NCBI RefSeq assembly: GCF_024810105.1
Contig: NZ_JANUDX010000002.1
Location: forward strand, 496,001-560,000
DNA length: 64,000 nucleotides
Reading direction: 5' to 3'
Source of the DNA: Stenotrophomonas sp. BIGb0135
Lineage (GTDB): Bacteria; Pseudomonadota; Gammaproteobacteria; Xanthomonadales; Xanthomonadaceae
Part shown: positions 17,881 through 25,163 of the stretch, one piece after another
How positions within the stretch are numbered: the stretch's first letter is position 1
How the letters are laid out: each line of letters opens with the position of its first letter
Notes under the pieces: generated by a model
The model's database searches: none
The model's input: the letters and a program-made list of their open reading frames with translations, nothing else
What the model was told of the DNA's origin: nothing
Made by a program: the position numbers and the translations under genes

Positions 17881-18324
17881 ATGACAGAAGACACTTTCCG
17901 CATGACCAGCCACCGCCCGTACCTGCTTCGGGCCCTGGTGGAATGGATCAACGACAACGACCTGACGCCGCACATCCTGGTCGACGCCGGCATGCCCGGC
18001 GTGCAGGTGCCGCAGAGCGCGGTCAAGGATGGCAGGGTGGTGTTGAACATCGCCGAGCGCGCCGTCGTGCGCCTGCACATCGACAATGACAGCGTGAGCT
18101 TCTCGGCGCGCTTCTCCGGCACCAGCTACCCGGTGCAGGTGCCGATCTCGGCGGTACTGGCCGTGTATGCCCGCGAGACCGGGCAGGGCATGGCGCTGCC
18201 GGACGACATCCCCGGCCACGATCCCGGGCCGGACGATGCGCTGCCACCCGACGACACCCCGACGCCGCCGGATGACACCCCGCCCAAGCCGAGCGGCCGC
18301 CCGCACCTGCGCGTGGTCAAGTAA
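17881..18324 (+). CDS. sspB: ClpXP protease specificity-enhancing factor SspB
   Basis: A 147-residue adaptor that delivers ssrA-tagged polypeptides to ClpXP. The N-terminal substrate-binding domain (HRPYLLRALVEWINDND to about residue 110) is followed by an acidic Pro/Asp-rich linker (DDTPTPPDDT) and the C-terminal ClpX-binding tail RPHLRVVK. Two in-frame ATGs are possible: 17881, with a REP element immediately before it and no visible Shine-Dalgarno, or 17902, just before SHRPYLL, with AGAAG upstream. The longer form is listed; the shorter would match the usual SspB start. Downstream is a good terminator. Confidence 0.9.
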   Translation: MTEDTFRMTSHRPYLLRALVEWINDNDLTPHILVDAGMPGVQVPQSAVKDGRVVLNIAERAVVRLHIDNDSVSFSARFSGTSYPVQVPISAVLAVYARETGQGMALPDDIPGHDPGPDDALPPDDTPTPPDDTPPKPSGRPHLRVVK

Positions 18325-18332
18325 CGCATCCG

Positions 18333-18356
18333 TGGCCGCCGCAAGGCGGCCATTTT
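18333..18356 (+). terminator. Rho-independent terminator after sspB
   Basis: An eight-base perfect stem, TGGCCGCC / GGCGGCCA, with a GCAA loop is followed by TTTTGTT. It closes the petABC-sspAB transcription run. A convergent gene ends 29 bases further on. Confidence 0.85.
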
Positions 18357-18384
18357 GTTGGGGCGCCGAGCGATGGTCGGGGGT

Positions 18385-18741
18385 TCACACGTCTTCGGCC
18401 CCGCTGGTATCCACCCCACGCCGGATCTCGCTGATCCGCGCCGCCGACGGCCCCACGAACGCCACCAGTTCGTCACCCCGCAGCACCATGCGCCCGGTAT
18501 GGCGGTCCACGCCGTCGTGCGAATACTCGAACTTGAACGTGCGCTCCCAGCCCAGCCAGCCGTTCGGCTTGCGGCAGACGCGCAGGCCGGTGCCATGCAC
18601 GCTCTGGTCCAGCCATTGCACATCGGCGGCGCGGCAGGCATTGCGCCCGAGTTCACCGGCGCGCTCGGCGGCGGCCCGCGAGGAATTCCAGAACGCGTAG
18701 GCGAGCGCGCCGCCAATCATCAACAGGATCAAACTGGGCAT
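18385..18741 (-). CDS. DUF3301 family membrane-anchored protein
   Basis: A 118-residue protein. Residues 1-18 form one hydrophobic segment (PSLILLMIGGALAYAFW), followed by SSRAAAERAGELGRNAC and a beta-rich domain with WLDQSVHGTGLRVCRKPNGWLGW-like sequence. This arrangement, an N-terminal helix then a short domain with two Cys and the RTFKFEYS block, is that of DUF3301, whose function is unknown. It is probably inner-membrane anchored. It lies downstream of the DUF2272 gene on the same strand, 83 bases away, and converges on sspB. Confidence 0.8.
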   Translation of the reverse strand: MPSLILLMIGGALAYAFWNSSRAAAERAGELGRNACRAADVQWLDQSVHGTGLRVCRKPNGWLGWERTFKFEYSHDGVDRHTGRMVLRGDELVAFVGPSAARISEIRRGVDTSGAEDV

Positions 18742-18824
18742 CGGCGACTCGGTGCGGTCAAGGAGGTCGAACCTCCAAGATGGCGACGAACGCGGTGCGG
18801 ATCAAGCCAGCCGCGCGATCGCGA

Positions 18825-19940
18825 TCAGGGCGTGCGCGGTGGCGGGACCGGTGTCGGTGGCTGAGTGGGAGCAGGCGTCGGGCTCGCTGGCGGTAGCGGG
18901 GTCGGGTTCGCGTTTGGCAGCGGCGGACGCGGCGGCACCACGGTGGGCGCTCGGATCGGTGCCTGGGAAGCCGGGGCTGCCATCGGCGGTGCCGTCGTCC
19001 CGGTACCGGGCAGGATCGCCGGCTCCGCGGCGCCCGTCGGCAACGTCGCCGGCGCGGTGGCCACCAGCTTCAGCAGGGCCGCCCAGTCCTGCCGGTTGAA
19101 GCTGCATTCCTCCTCGCGCCCGGGCGTGCAGCCCGGATCGACCCCGTCGCTGGCCGAGGCCTTGGCCGGCGGCAGCTCGATCCGGCCGCTGCGGTCCAGG
19201 CCGAGTTTGCGCATCGCCACCGTGTTCATCACATTGCCACCGATCAGGTACAGGGTGTGGTCGCCGCCCATGTTGGCGGCGATCACCACTTCGCAGTGCG
19301 ATTTCCAGTGCGTCACCGCGCCGCTGCCCAGCGACTGCACCAGCCCGCTGTAGCTCAGCGTCTCGCGCCGGTCGCGCAGGTAGCACAGCAGGTCGCCCGG
19401 CGCCGGCTTTTCCTGCGCAGGATCGGCCATCCGGTACGGCCCGCTGTTCTGGTAGGCGGCGCGGATGTAGTCGATGTGGCGCGGCGAGCGGGTGAAGCCG
19501 GGCACGCTGGCGCGGGTCATCACCCAGGAAATGAAGGCGGCCGACCACGGGTTGTCGACCAAGAAAGCACGGCAGTCGGTGTCGGTGTAGCGCGTCCCCG
19601 GCGGGGCCATGCAGCTCGACGCGCCCGGCTGGTTGCCCATCGGTGACAGCGTGCCGCTCTGCCGCCAGTAGCCGACCACGCGCTGCCAGGCCACCAAGCC
19701 GTTGTCGGCCAGGTGCACGTCCTCGGCCTCGGTCACGCTTAGGCTGGCCGCGCGGCCATCGCGATCGATGAAGGGGCGGTACCAGAGGCGGTGTTCGTTG
19801 CAGGCGGTCTGCACGACGCTCACCGCCAGCGGGCTCAGGCCGAAGCGCGGGGGGATATCGCAGACCTCGGCGGCGGATGCGGTGGTCGGCAGCAGCGTCG
19901 CCAGCGGCGACAGGCACGCAAGCAGGAGCAAGGGGCGCAT
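18825..19940 (-). CDS. Secreted DUF2272 protein with proline-rich tail
   Basis: A 371-residue exported protein. The signal peptide is residues 1-23 (LLLLACLSPLATLLPTTASAA). The central domain (about 30-270) has the DUF2272 blocks RVVGYWR, NPWSAAFISWVMT, GDLLCYLR and HCEVVIA. DUF2272 resembles NlpC/P60 or CHAP amidase folds, but the usual catalytic Cys position is Ser in NPWSAAF, so activity is uncertain. From about residue 300 the sequence is almost only Pro, Thr, Ala and Ser, a possible wall-spanning or flexible tail. ATG 19940 has GGAGAG upstream. Enzyme role is inference; a binding protein is possible. Confidence 0.75.
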   Translation of the reverse strand: MRPLLLLACLSPLATLLPTTASAAEVCDIPPRFGLSPLAVSVVQTACNEHRLWYRPFIDRDGRAASLSVTEAEDVHLADNGLVAWQRVVGYWRQSGTLSPMGNQPGASSCMAPPGTRYTDTDCRAFLVDNPWSAAFISWVMTRASVPGFTRSPRHIDYIRAAYQNSGPYRMADPAQEKPAPGDLLCYLRDRRETLSYSGLVQSLGSGAVTHWKSHCEVVIAANMGGDHTLYLIGGNVMNTVAMRKLGLDRSGRIELPPAKASASDGVDPGCTPGREEECSFNRQDWAALLKLVATAPATLPTGAAEPAILPGTGTTAPPMAAPASQAPIRAPTVVPPRPPLPNANPTPLPPASPTPAPTQPPTPVPPPRTP

Positions 19941-20076
19941 GCGCGCTCTCCGGGTGGGGGCAGGGCAAGCCTCGCAGACCCGATCTGCCCGTGCCGTGAA
20001 AGCAGGGGGCAGATGCACGCGTCGCGCCGACACGCCCGGGTGGCGCCGGCCGCTGCCCGGCGCCCGACCGACGCGG

Positions 20077-20133
20077 GGAGCCGGCCCACGGCCGGCACGA
20101 CCCCTGCGGTCGGTGTCGACCGCAGGTCGACAC
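20077..20133. repeat. REP-like palindromes between nadC and DUF2272 genes
   Basis: Two palindromes lie in the gap after nadC. One reads on the minus strand GTCGTGCCGGCCGTGGGCCG and ends GCTCC (20101-20077). The other is the perfect inverted repeat GTGTCGAC / GTCGACAC with a five-base loop (20113-20133), ending five bases from the nadC stop. The second could act as part of a terminator, although it lacks a T run. Confidence 0.6.
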
Positions 20134-20138
20134 GCGCA

Positions 20139-20996
20139 TCAGCCTGGCGGCGGGCCCAGTTTCAACGACAGGTCGATCGCCTGCACATGCTTGGTCAGCC
20201 CGCCGATCGAGATGCAGTCCACCCCGTCCTCGGCGATCGCACGCAGGTCTTCCAGGCCGACGCTGCCGGACACTTCCAGCGGAATCGCGCCAGCGGCGAT
20301 CCGCACGGCCTCGCGGCGCATCTCCGCGTCGAAGTCGTCGATCAGGATGCGCTCGCAGCCGACTGCCAGCGCCTCGCGCAGCTGGTCGAGGTCTTCGACC
20401 TCCACCACCAGCGGCAACTGCGGCCACTGCGACCGTGCCGCCTGCACCGCCGCAGTCAGCGAGCCGGCGGCGCGGATGTGGTTTTCCTTCAGCATCACCG
20501 TATCGAACAACCCCATCCGGTGGTTGTCGCCGCCGCCGCAGCGCACCGCGTACTTCTGCGCCACGCGAAGTCCCGGCAGGGTCTTGCGGGTGTCCAGGAT
20601 GCGCGCGCCGGTGCCGGCCACGGCCGCCACGTGACGCGCGGTGGTCGTGGCGGTGCCGGACAGGGTCTGCAGGAAATTCAGCGAGGTGCGCTCGGCACTC
20701 ACCAGACTGCGGTTGCGCCCGTGCAGGATCGCCAGCACCGTGCCGGCGACCACCGCGTCGCCCTCGGCCACGCGCCACTCGATGCGCACCTCCGGGTCCA
20801 GCGCGCGGTGGGTGGCGTCGAACCACGGCCGGCCGGCAATCACCGCATCCTGCTTGCACAGCAGATAGGCGCTGTCAGGGCGGTCGGGCAGCAGCGCGGC
20901 GGTGACATCCCCGCTGCCGATGTCCTCGGCCAGTGCACGCGCCACATCGGCCGCGACCACGGCGGCATCGGGTGCCCCAAGCACGGCCGGACTCAT
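20139..20996 (-). CDS. nadC: Nicotinate-nucleotide pyrophosphorylase (carboxylating)
   Basis: A 285-residue quinolinate phosphoribosyltransferase. It converts quinolinate and PRPP to nicotinate mononucleotide with loss of CO2 in de novo NAD synthesis. Family motifs are EDIGSGDVTA, RTSLNFLQTLSGTAT, ILDTRKTLPGLR, KYAVRCGGGDNHRMGLFD, KENHI, and the C-terminal EVSGSV and ISIGGLTKH blocks. Its ATG overlaps the stop of the upstream Trm112-like gene by four bases, so the pair is translationally coupled. No nadA or nadB lies in the window. Confidence 0.95.
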   Translation of the reverse strand: MSPAVLGAPDAAVVAADVARALAEDIGSGDVTAALLPDRPDSAYLLCKQDAVIAGRPWFDATHRALDPEVRIEWRVAEGDAVVAGTVLAILHGRNRSLVSAERTSLNFLQTLSGTATTTARHVAAVAGTGARILDTRKTLPGLRVAQKYAVRCGGGDNHRMGLFDTVMLKENHIRAAGSLTAAVQAARSQWPQLPLVVEVEDLDQLREALAVGCERILIDDFDAEMRREAVRIAAGAIPLEVSGSVGLEDLRAIAEDGVDCISIGGLTKHVQAIDLSLKLGPPPG

Positions 20997-21262
20997 TTTT
21001 CCGGGAAATCGGCGATCTGGGCGGTCGCGATGGCCTCTTCGGCCAGCAGCACCGGGATGCCGTCGTCGACGCGGAACACCTGCTTGCGGTCGCGGGTCAG
21101 CAGCGCTTCGCGCAGGGCCAGGGCCTGCGTACTGCCGTCGGCCTTGACCACGGCGCCGGCGCCGATGGCGCGGTTGAGTGCCTCCAGGCCCTTGGCATCG
21201 AGCAGGGACAGGGGCTGGCGGGTGTCCGGCGAACACAGCAGGTCAAGCAGCTTGCGATCCAT
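20993..21262 (-). CDS. Trm112 family protein (YcaR-like)
   Basis: An 89-residue protein of the Trm112/YcaR family: short, with an N-terminal LLDLLCSPDT segment and the C-terminal DDGIPVLLAEEA block that defines it. Most members have a CPxC pair at the start; only one Cys is kept here (Cys10). The family includes activators of methyltransferases in eukaryotes; the bacterial role is unclear. In many gammaproteobacteria this gene sits between lpxK and kdsB. Here it is coupled to nadC by a four-base overlap, about 28 kb from lpxK-kdsB. Confidence 0.85.
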   Translation of the reverse strand: MDRKLLDLLCSPDTRQPLSLLDAKGLEALNRAIGAGAVVKADGSTQALALREALLTRDRKQVFRVDDGIPVLLAEEAIATAQIADFPEK

Positions 21263-21321
21263 GGATTCTTCGTCTTGCGTGGAAGATGGCTAGAATACGT
21301 CTTTAAGGCAGGTGACGGCCA

Positions 21322-21825
21322 ATGACCCCCAACCAATCCGCGCCGCTCGTCGGCATCGTCATGGGTTCCCGCTCCGACTGGGAAACCATGCAGCACGCCG
21401 CCCAGAAGCTCGATGCGCTCGGCGTTCCCTACGAAGTGAAAGTGGTCTCGGCGCACCGTACGCCGGACGTGCTGTTCACCTATGCAGAGCAGGCCGGCGG
21501 GCGCGGCCTGCGTGCCATCATCGCCGGTGCCGGGGGCGCGGCCCACCTGCCGGGCATGATCGCGGCCAAGACCGCCGTGCCGGTGCTGGGCGTGCCGGTG
21601 CAGTCCAAGGCCCTCAACGGCATGGATTCGCTGCTGTCTATCGTGCAGATGCCGGCCGGCATCCCGGTCGCCACCTTCGCCATCGGCAATGCCGGCGCCT
21701 CCAACGCGGCGCTGTTCGCCGCCGCCATGCTGGCCTCGGACCAGCCGGCGATCGGCCAGGCCCTGGACGCCTTCCGCGCCCGCCAGACCGAAGACGTCAT
21801 GGCCCACGACGATCCGCGTCAATGA
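21322..21825 (+). CDS. purE: N5-carboxyaminoimidazole ribonucleotide mutase
   Basis: A 167-residue class I PurE that moves the carboxyl group of N5-CAIR to C4, giving CAIR in purine synthesis. The N-terminal substrate loop [13 protein letters not shown], the SAHRTPD motif and the [15 protein letters not shown] block with the catalytic His are present. It begins after AAGGCAGGTG, a good ribosome binding site, and overlaps purK by four bases. The enzyme is an octamer in other bacteria. It diverges from the Trm112-nadC pair with 59 bases between the start codons. Confidence 0.96.
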   Translation: MTPNQSAPLVGIVMGSRSDWETMQHAAQKLDALGVPYEVKVVSAHRTPDVLFTYAEQAGGRGLRAIIAGAGGAAHLPGMIAAKTAVPVLGVPVQSKALNGMDSLLSIVQMPAGIPVATFAIGNAGASNAALFAAAMLASDQPAIGQALDAFRARQTEDVMAHDDPRQ

Positions 21826-22970
21826 CCATGAAGACCGTTGGCATCCTCGGTGGCGGGCAGCTGGCCCGCATGATGGTGCTGGCCGGCGCTCCGCTGGGCC
21901 TGCGCTTCGAACTGTTCGACCCGGCTGCCGATGCCTGTGGCGCGCAGCTGGCACCGCTGCAGGTGGCGGCCTTCGAGGATGAGGCGGCGCTGGCCGCGTT
22001 CGCCGCGCGGGTGGACGTGGTCACCTTCGATTTCGAGAACGTGCCGGCGCACAGCGCCCGCTTCCTGGCCGCGCGCGTGCCGGTGCATCCCCATCCGGAT
22101 GCGCTGGCGGTGGCCCAGGACCGGCTCAGCGAGAAGACCCTGTTCCAGCAGCTGGGCATCCCGCTGCCGCCGTTCGCCGACATCCGCAGCCGCGACGAGC
22201 TCGCCGCCAGGGTGGCCGAGTTCGGCATGCCCTGCATCGTCAAGACCCGCCGCCTGGGCTATGACGGCAAGGGCCAGTTCCGCATCCGCAGCGCGGCCGA
22301 CATCGATGCCGCCTGGGCCACCCTGGGGGATTACGTCGAGAATACCGGGCTGATCCTGGAGGGCTTCGTCGCCTTCGATCGCGAAGTGAGCGTGGTGGCC
22401 GTGCGCGGCCGCGACGGCGAGTTCCGCGCCTGGCCGGTGACCGGCAACTGGCACGTCGACGGCGTGCTGTCGGCCAGCCTGGCACCGGCCCAGTTGAGCC
22501 CGGCCCTGCACGAACGGGCCATCGGCCATGCGCGCGCCCTGGCCGAGCGCCTGGATTACGTGGGCGTGTTCGCGCTGGAGCTGTTCTGCCGGGGCGATGA
22601 GCTGCTGGTCAACGAGATGGCCCCGCGCGTGCACAACTCGGGCCACTGGACCATCGAAGGCAGCGAAACATCGCAGTTCGAGAACCACCTGCGCGCCGTG
22701 CTCGGCCTGCCGCTGGGCGACACGCGCATGCTCGGCCATGCCTGCATGCTCAACTGGCTCGGGGCCATGCCCGAGGCGGCCGCCGTACTCGGCCGGCCGG
22801 GCGGGCATTGGCATGATTACGGCAAGCAGCCGCGCGCCGGTCGCAAGGTCGGGCATGCGACGCTGCGCGACGCCGATGCGCAGGCCTTGGCCGACGCGTT
22901 GGACGCGGTCGGCACGCAGTTGGACCGCACCGCCCAGGTCGCCCCGGTGATCGCTGCGCTGCGCAGCTGA
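21822..22970 (+). CDS. purK: N5-carboxyaminoimidazole ribonucleotide synthase
   Basis: A 382-residue ATP-grasp enzyme that makes N5-CAIR from AIR, bicarbonate and ATP, feeding PurE. The N-terminal [12 protein letters not shown] pre-ATP-grasp loop, the [12 protein letters not shown] segment, the [11 protein letters not shown] strand and the metal-binding [14 protein letters not shown] block are all intact. Translation starts at ATG 21822, overlapping the purE stop (ATGA); a second ATG at 21828 is possible. The gene ends just before a strong GC hairpin. Confidence 0.95.
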   Translation: MTMKTVGILGGGQLARMMVLAGAPLGLRFELFDPAADACGAQLAPLQVAAFEDEAALAAFAARVDVVTFDFENVPAHSARFLAARVPVHPHPDALAVAQDRLSEKTLFQQLGIPLPPFADIRSRDELAARVAEFGMPCIVKTRRLGYDGKGQFRIRSAADIDAAWATLGDYVENTGLILEGFVAFDREVSVVAVRGRDGEFRAWPVTGNWHVDGVLSASLAPAQLSPALHERAIGHARALAERLDYVGVFALELFCRGDELLVNEMAPRVHNSGHWTIEGSETSQFENHLRAVLGLPLGDTRMLGHACMLNWLGAMPEAAAVLGRPGGHWHDYGKQPRAGRKVGHATLRDADAQALADALDAVGTQLDRTAQVAPVIAALRS

Positions 22971-22997
22971 CGCGGGCGCGCGGCCTGCGCGCCCGCG
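22971..22997 (+). terminator. Strong GC hairpin after purK
   Basis: An eleven-base perfect stem, CGCGGGCGCGC / GCGCGCCCGCG, with a five-base loop starts at the base following the purK stop. There is no T run. It is probably the 3' end of the purEK transcript, and may also serve the convergent sodB gene. A REP-like palindrome follows at about 23029-23064. Confidence 0.55.
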
Positions 22998-23086
22998 CCC
23001 CCCAACCGACGGCGGCGGAACCAACGGCGAGGCAACCGGCAGGGCCGGCCACTCGCCGGCGCCTCACACCCCCGGCAGCCTGGGCG

Positions 23087-23668
23087 TCAATCCCGCAGCT
23101 GCGCGGCCACGAAGTCCCAGTTGACCAGCTTCCAGAACGCCTCCAGGTAGCGCGCGCGCTCGTTCTGGTAATCGGTGTAATACGCGTGTTCCCACACGTC
23201 GCAGGCCAGCAGCGGCCTGCTCTGCCCGGTCAGTGGGGTACCGGCGTTGCGCGTGGCCTGGATCGCCAGCGCACCGGTCGGGTGCTGCACCAGCCACACC
23301 CAGCCCGAGCCGAACAGGCCCAGCGCGGCGCGGTCGAACTCCTCGCGCAGGCGGCGGATGTCGCCGAAGTGGCGGGTCACCAGTTCGGCCAGGCGGTCCT
23401 TCGGGTCACCGCCGCCGCGCGGATGCAGGCACTGGAAGTAGAAGGCATGGTTCCAGGCCTGGGCGGCGGCATCGAACAGGCTGCCCTGGCTCTGCCGTAC
23501 GATGTCCTCCAGCGGCAACTCGGCCAGCTCGGTGCCGTCGATGCGCGCGTTGACCGCCTCGACATAACCGCGATGGTGGCGGCCGTGGTGCAGGTCCAGC
23601 GTCTCGGCCGACAGGTGCGGCTGCAGGGCGGTACGGTCGTAGGGCAGGCGGGGCAGTTCGAGGGGCAT
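23087..23668 (-). CDS. sodB: Superoxide dismutase (Fe type)
   Basis: A 193-residue Fe/Mn-family superoxide dismutase. The metal ligands are His27 (LDLHHGRHH), His74 (AWNHAF), Asp157 and His161 (DVWEHAYY). The second-shell Gln sits at position 70 in AAAQAWNH, the place typical of iron enzymes. No signal peptide is present, so it is cytoplasmic. The ATG at 23668 is chosen because upstream residues are not family-like. It converges on purK and diverges from grxD, with 107 bases between start codons. Confidence 0.92.
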   Translation of the reverse strand: MPLELPRLPYDRTALQPHLSAETLDLHHGRHHRGYVEAVNARIDGTELAELPLEDIVRQSQGSLFDAAAQAWNHAFYFQCLHPRGGGDPKDRLAELVTRHFGDIRRLREEFDRAALGLFGSGWVWLVQHPTGALAIQATRNAGTPLTGQSRPLLACDVWEHAYYTDYQNERARYLEAFWKLVNWDFVAAQLRD

Positions 23669-23775
23669 GGCTCGCGACGGATTGGGGAGAGGGGCGCCGG
23701 AAGGCTTACAATGGCGCTGAGGGAAGTCTAGCCGACCGGCCAGGTCGGGTTGTCCCACCTGCAGGGAGAGTCGTT

Positions 23776-24096
23776 GTGGCGGTGATGCAGCAGATCCAGT
23801 CCGAAGTGGAACGTTACCCCCTCGTGTTGTTCATGAAGGGCACCCCGCAGTACCCCATGTGCGGTTTCTCCAGCCGGGCCATCCAGGCCCTGATGGCGGC
23901 CGGCGCCGTCGCCCTGCGCACGGTCAATGTGCTCGAGGAGCCGGAGGTGCGGGCCAACCTGCCGCGTTTCTCCAACCTGCCCACCTTCCCGCAGTTGTTC
24001 ATCCACGGCGAGCTGATCGGTGGCTGCGACATCGTGCTGGAGCTGTTCGAGTCCGGCGAACTCAAGCGCATCGTCGAAGAGGCATCGCAGGCATGA
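23776..24096 (+). CDS. grxD: Monothiol glutaredoxin (Grx4 type)
   Basis: A 106-residue monothiol glutaredoxin with the CGFS active site (Cys29 in YPMCGFSSRA), the cis-Pro block PTFPQLFI and GGCDIVLEL. Such proteins bind a glutathione-ligated [2Fe-2S] cluster and pass it on in iron-sulfur assembly. The GTG at 23776 is preferred to the ATG at 23785 because GGGAGAG lies five bases upstream of the GTG. The gene overlaps the following SDR gene by four bases. Confidence 0.94.
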   Translation: MAVMQQIQSEVERYPLVLFMKGTPQYPMCGFSSRAIQALMAAGAVALRTVNVLEEPEVRANLPRFSNLPTFPQLFIHGELIGGCDIVLELFESGELKRIVEEASQA

Positions 24097-24833
24097 GTGC
24101 CGTCCCGTCCGTCGCGGTCGGGACTGGATCGCTTGCCGATCGCGTCATTCTCATTGCCGGTGCCGGCGGCGGCTTCGGCAGTGCCGCCGCGGTGGCCTGC
24201 GCCTCCGCGGGTGCAACCGTGGTCCTGCTGGGGCGCAAGCCGCGCCGGCTGGACCGGGTCTACGCCGCCGTGCAGGCGGTGGGGCCGGAACCGTTGCTGT
24301 ACCCGCTGGACCTGGAAGGGGCCACCCCCGACGACTACGCCGCCCTGGCCGAGCGCCTGCAGTCCGAGCTGGGCCGGCTGGACGGCCTGCTGTTCTGCGC
24401 CGCCGATTTCGCCGGCCTGACCCCCTTCGAGCTGGCCGACCCGGGCGCCTTCGCCCGCGCGGTGCACGTCAACCTCACCGCCCCGGCGTGGCTGGCCCAG
24501 GCCTGCCTGCCGCTGCTGCGCCAGCGCGACGACGCCGCGCTGGTGTTCACCGTGGACGACCCGGCGCGGGTAGGGCAGGCCTACTGGGGCGGCTACGGCG
24601 CGGCCCAGCACGGGCTGCGCGGCCTGATCGCCAGCCTGCACGACGAACTCGGCCGCAGCCCGGTGCGGGTCAGTGGCCTGCAGCCGGGCCCGATGCGCAC
24701 TGCACTGCGCGCCCGTGCCTTCTCGCTGGACGAGGACCGCAGCGCCCGCGACCCGGTCGACTGCGCCGCCAGCGCGGTGCTGCTGCTTTCGGCCGCCGGT
24801 GCCGCCCACCGCGGCCAGATCGTGGACGCCTGA
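24093..24833 (+). CDS. SDR-fold protein related to YciK with altered catalytic residues
   Basis: A 246-residue short-chain dehydrogenase/reductase fold, closest in plan to E. coli YciK. The dinucleotide loop IAGAGGGFGS (21-30) is present, as is Asn127 (HVNLTAP). The catalytic Ser segment, VFTSSS in YciK, is VFTVDD (151-156) here, and the YxxxK motif is Tyr168-Gly-Ala-Ala-Gln172, with Gln replacing Lys. Only Asn and Tyr of the N-S-Y-K tetrad remain. It is co-translated with grxD (ATGA overlap). It may bind NAD(P) or a partner without normal redox turnover (inference). Confidence 0.82.
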   Translation: MSAVPSVAVGTGSLADRVILIAGAGGGFGSAAAVACASAGATVVLLGRKPRRLDRVYAAVQAVGPEPLLYPLDLEGATPDDYAALAERLQSELGRLDGLLFCAADFAGLTPFELADPGAFARAVHVNLTAPAWLAQACLPLLRQRDDAALVFTVDDPARVGQAYWGGYGAAQHGLRGLIASLHDELGRSPVRVSGLQPGPMRTALRARAFSLDEDRSARDPVDCAASAVLLLSAAGAAHRGQIVDA

Positions 24834-25163
24834 CAAGGCCGTGCGGGCCGCAGGCCTGCTCCCCGGCAACCCGCCCCGGTCACATCTCCGCAGTGTTTCA
24901 CGCCTAACCTGCACACCCCGCGTCCCATTCAGCCGATCACGGTCGAATGTGAAGATGGCGTCACGATAGCGTTGTGATGGCGTGTGTTTTGTCGCCAAAC
25001 CGTCACAATCCAGCGCTACCGTGTTAATCTAGTGTTAACCGTTGCGGCTGAAACCAGCCCTCGGCTAGGGAACCCAGATAAAAGTCCAGTCAGCCGCCAG
25101 CAAGGCTGCTTGGGCGCGTTTTTTTCTCCGCCATCGCCAATCTCGCATCGAGGCTACTCCCCA
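24834..25163 (+). promoter_or_regulatory. Upstream region of the Oar-like receptor
   Basis: A 330-base gap with no gene. It holds two GTGTTAA heptamers at 25021-25027 and 25032-25038, eleven bases apart, one DNA turn, followed by CC. A GATGGCG pair flanks GTCACGATAGCGTTGT at about 24954-24980. The leader from 25040 to the start codon is about 120 bases. These look like promoter or operator elements for the receptor gene, but I cannot name the regulator. Confidence 0.4.
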
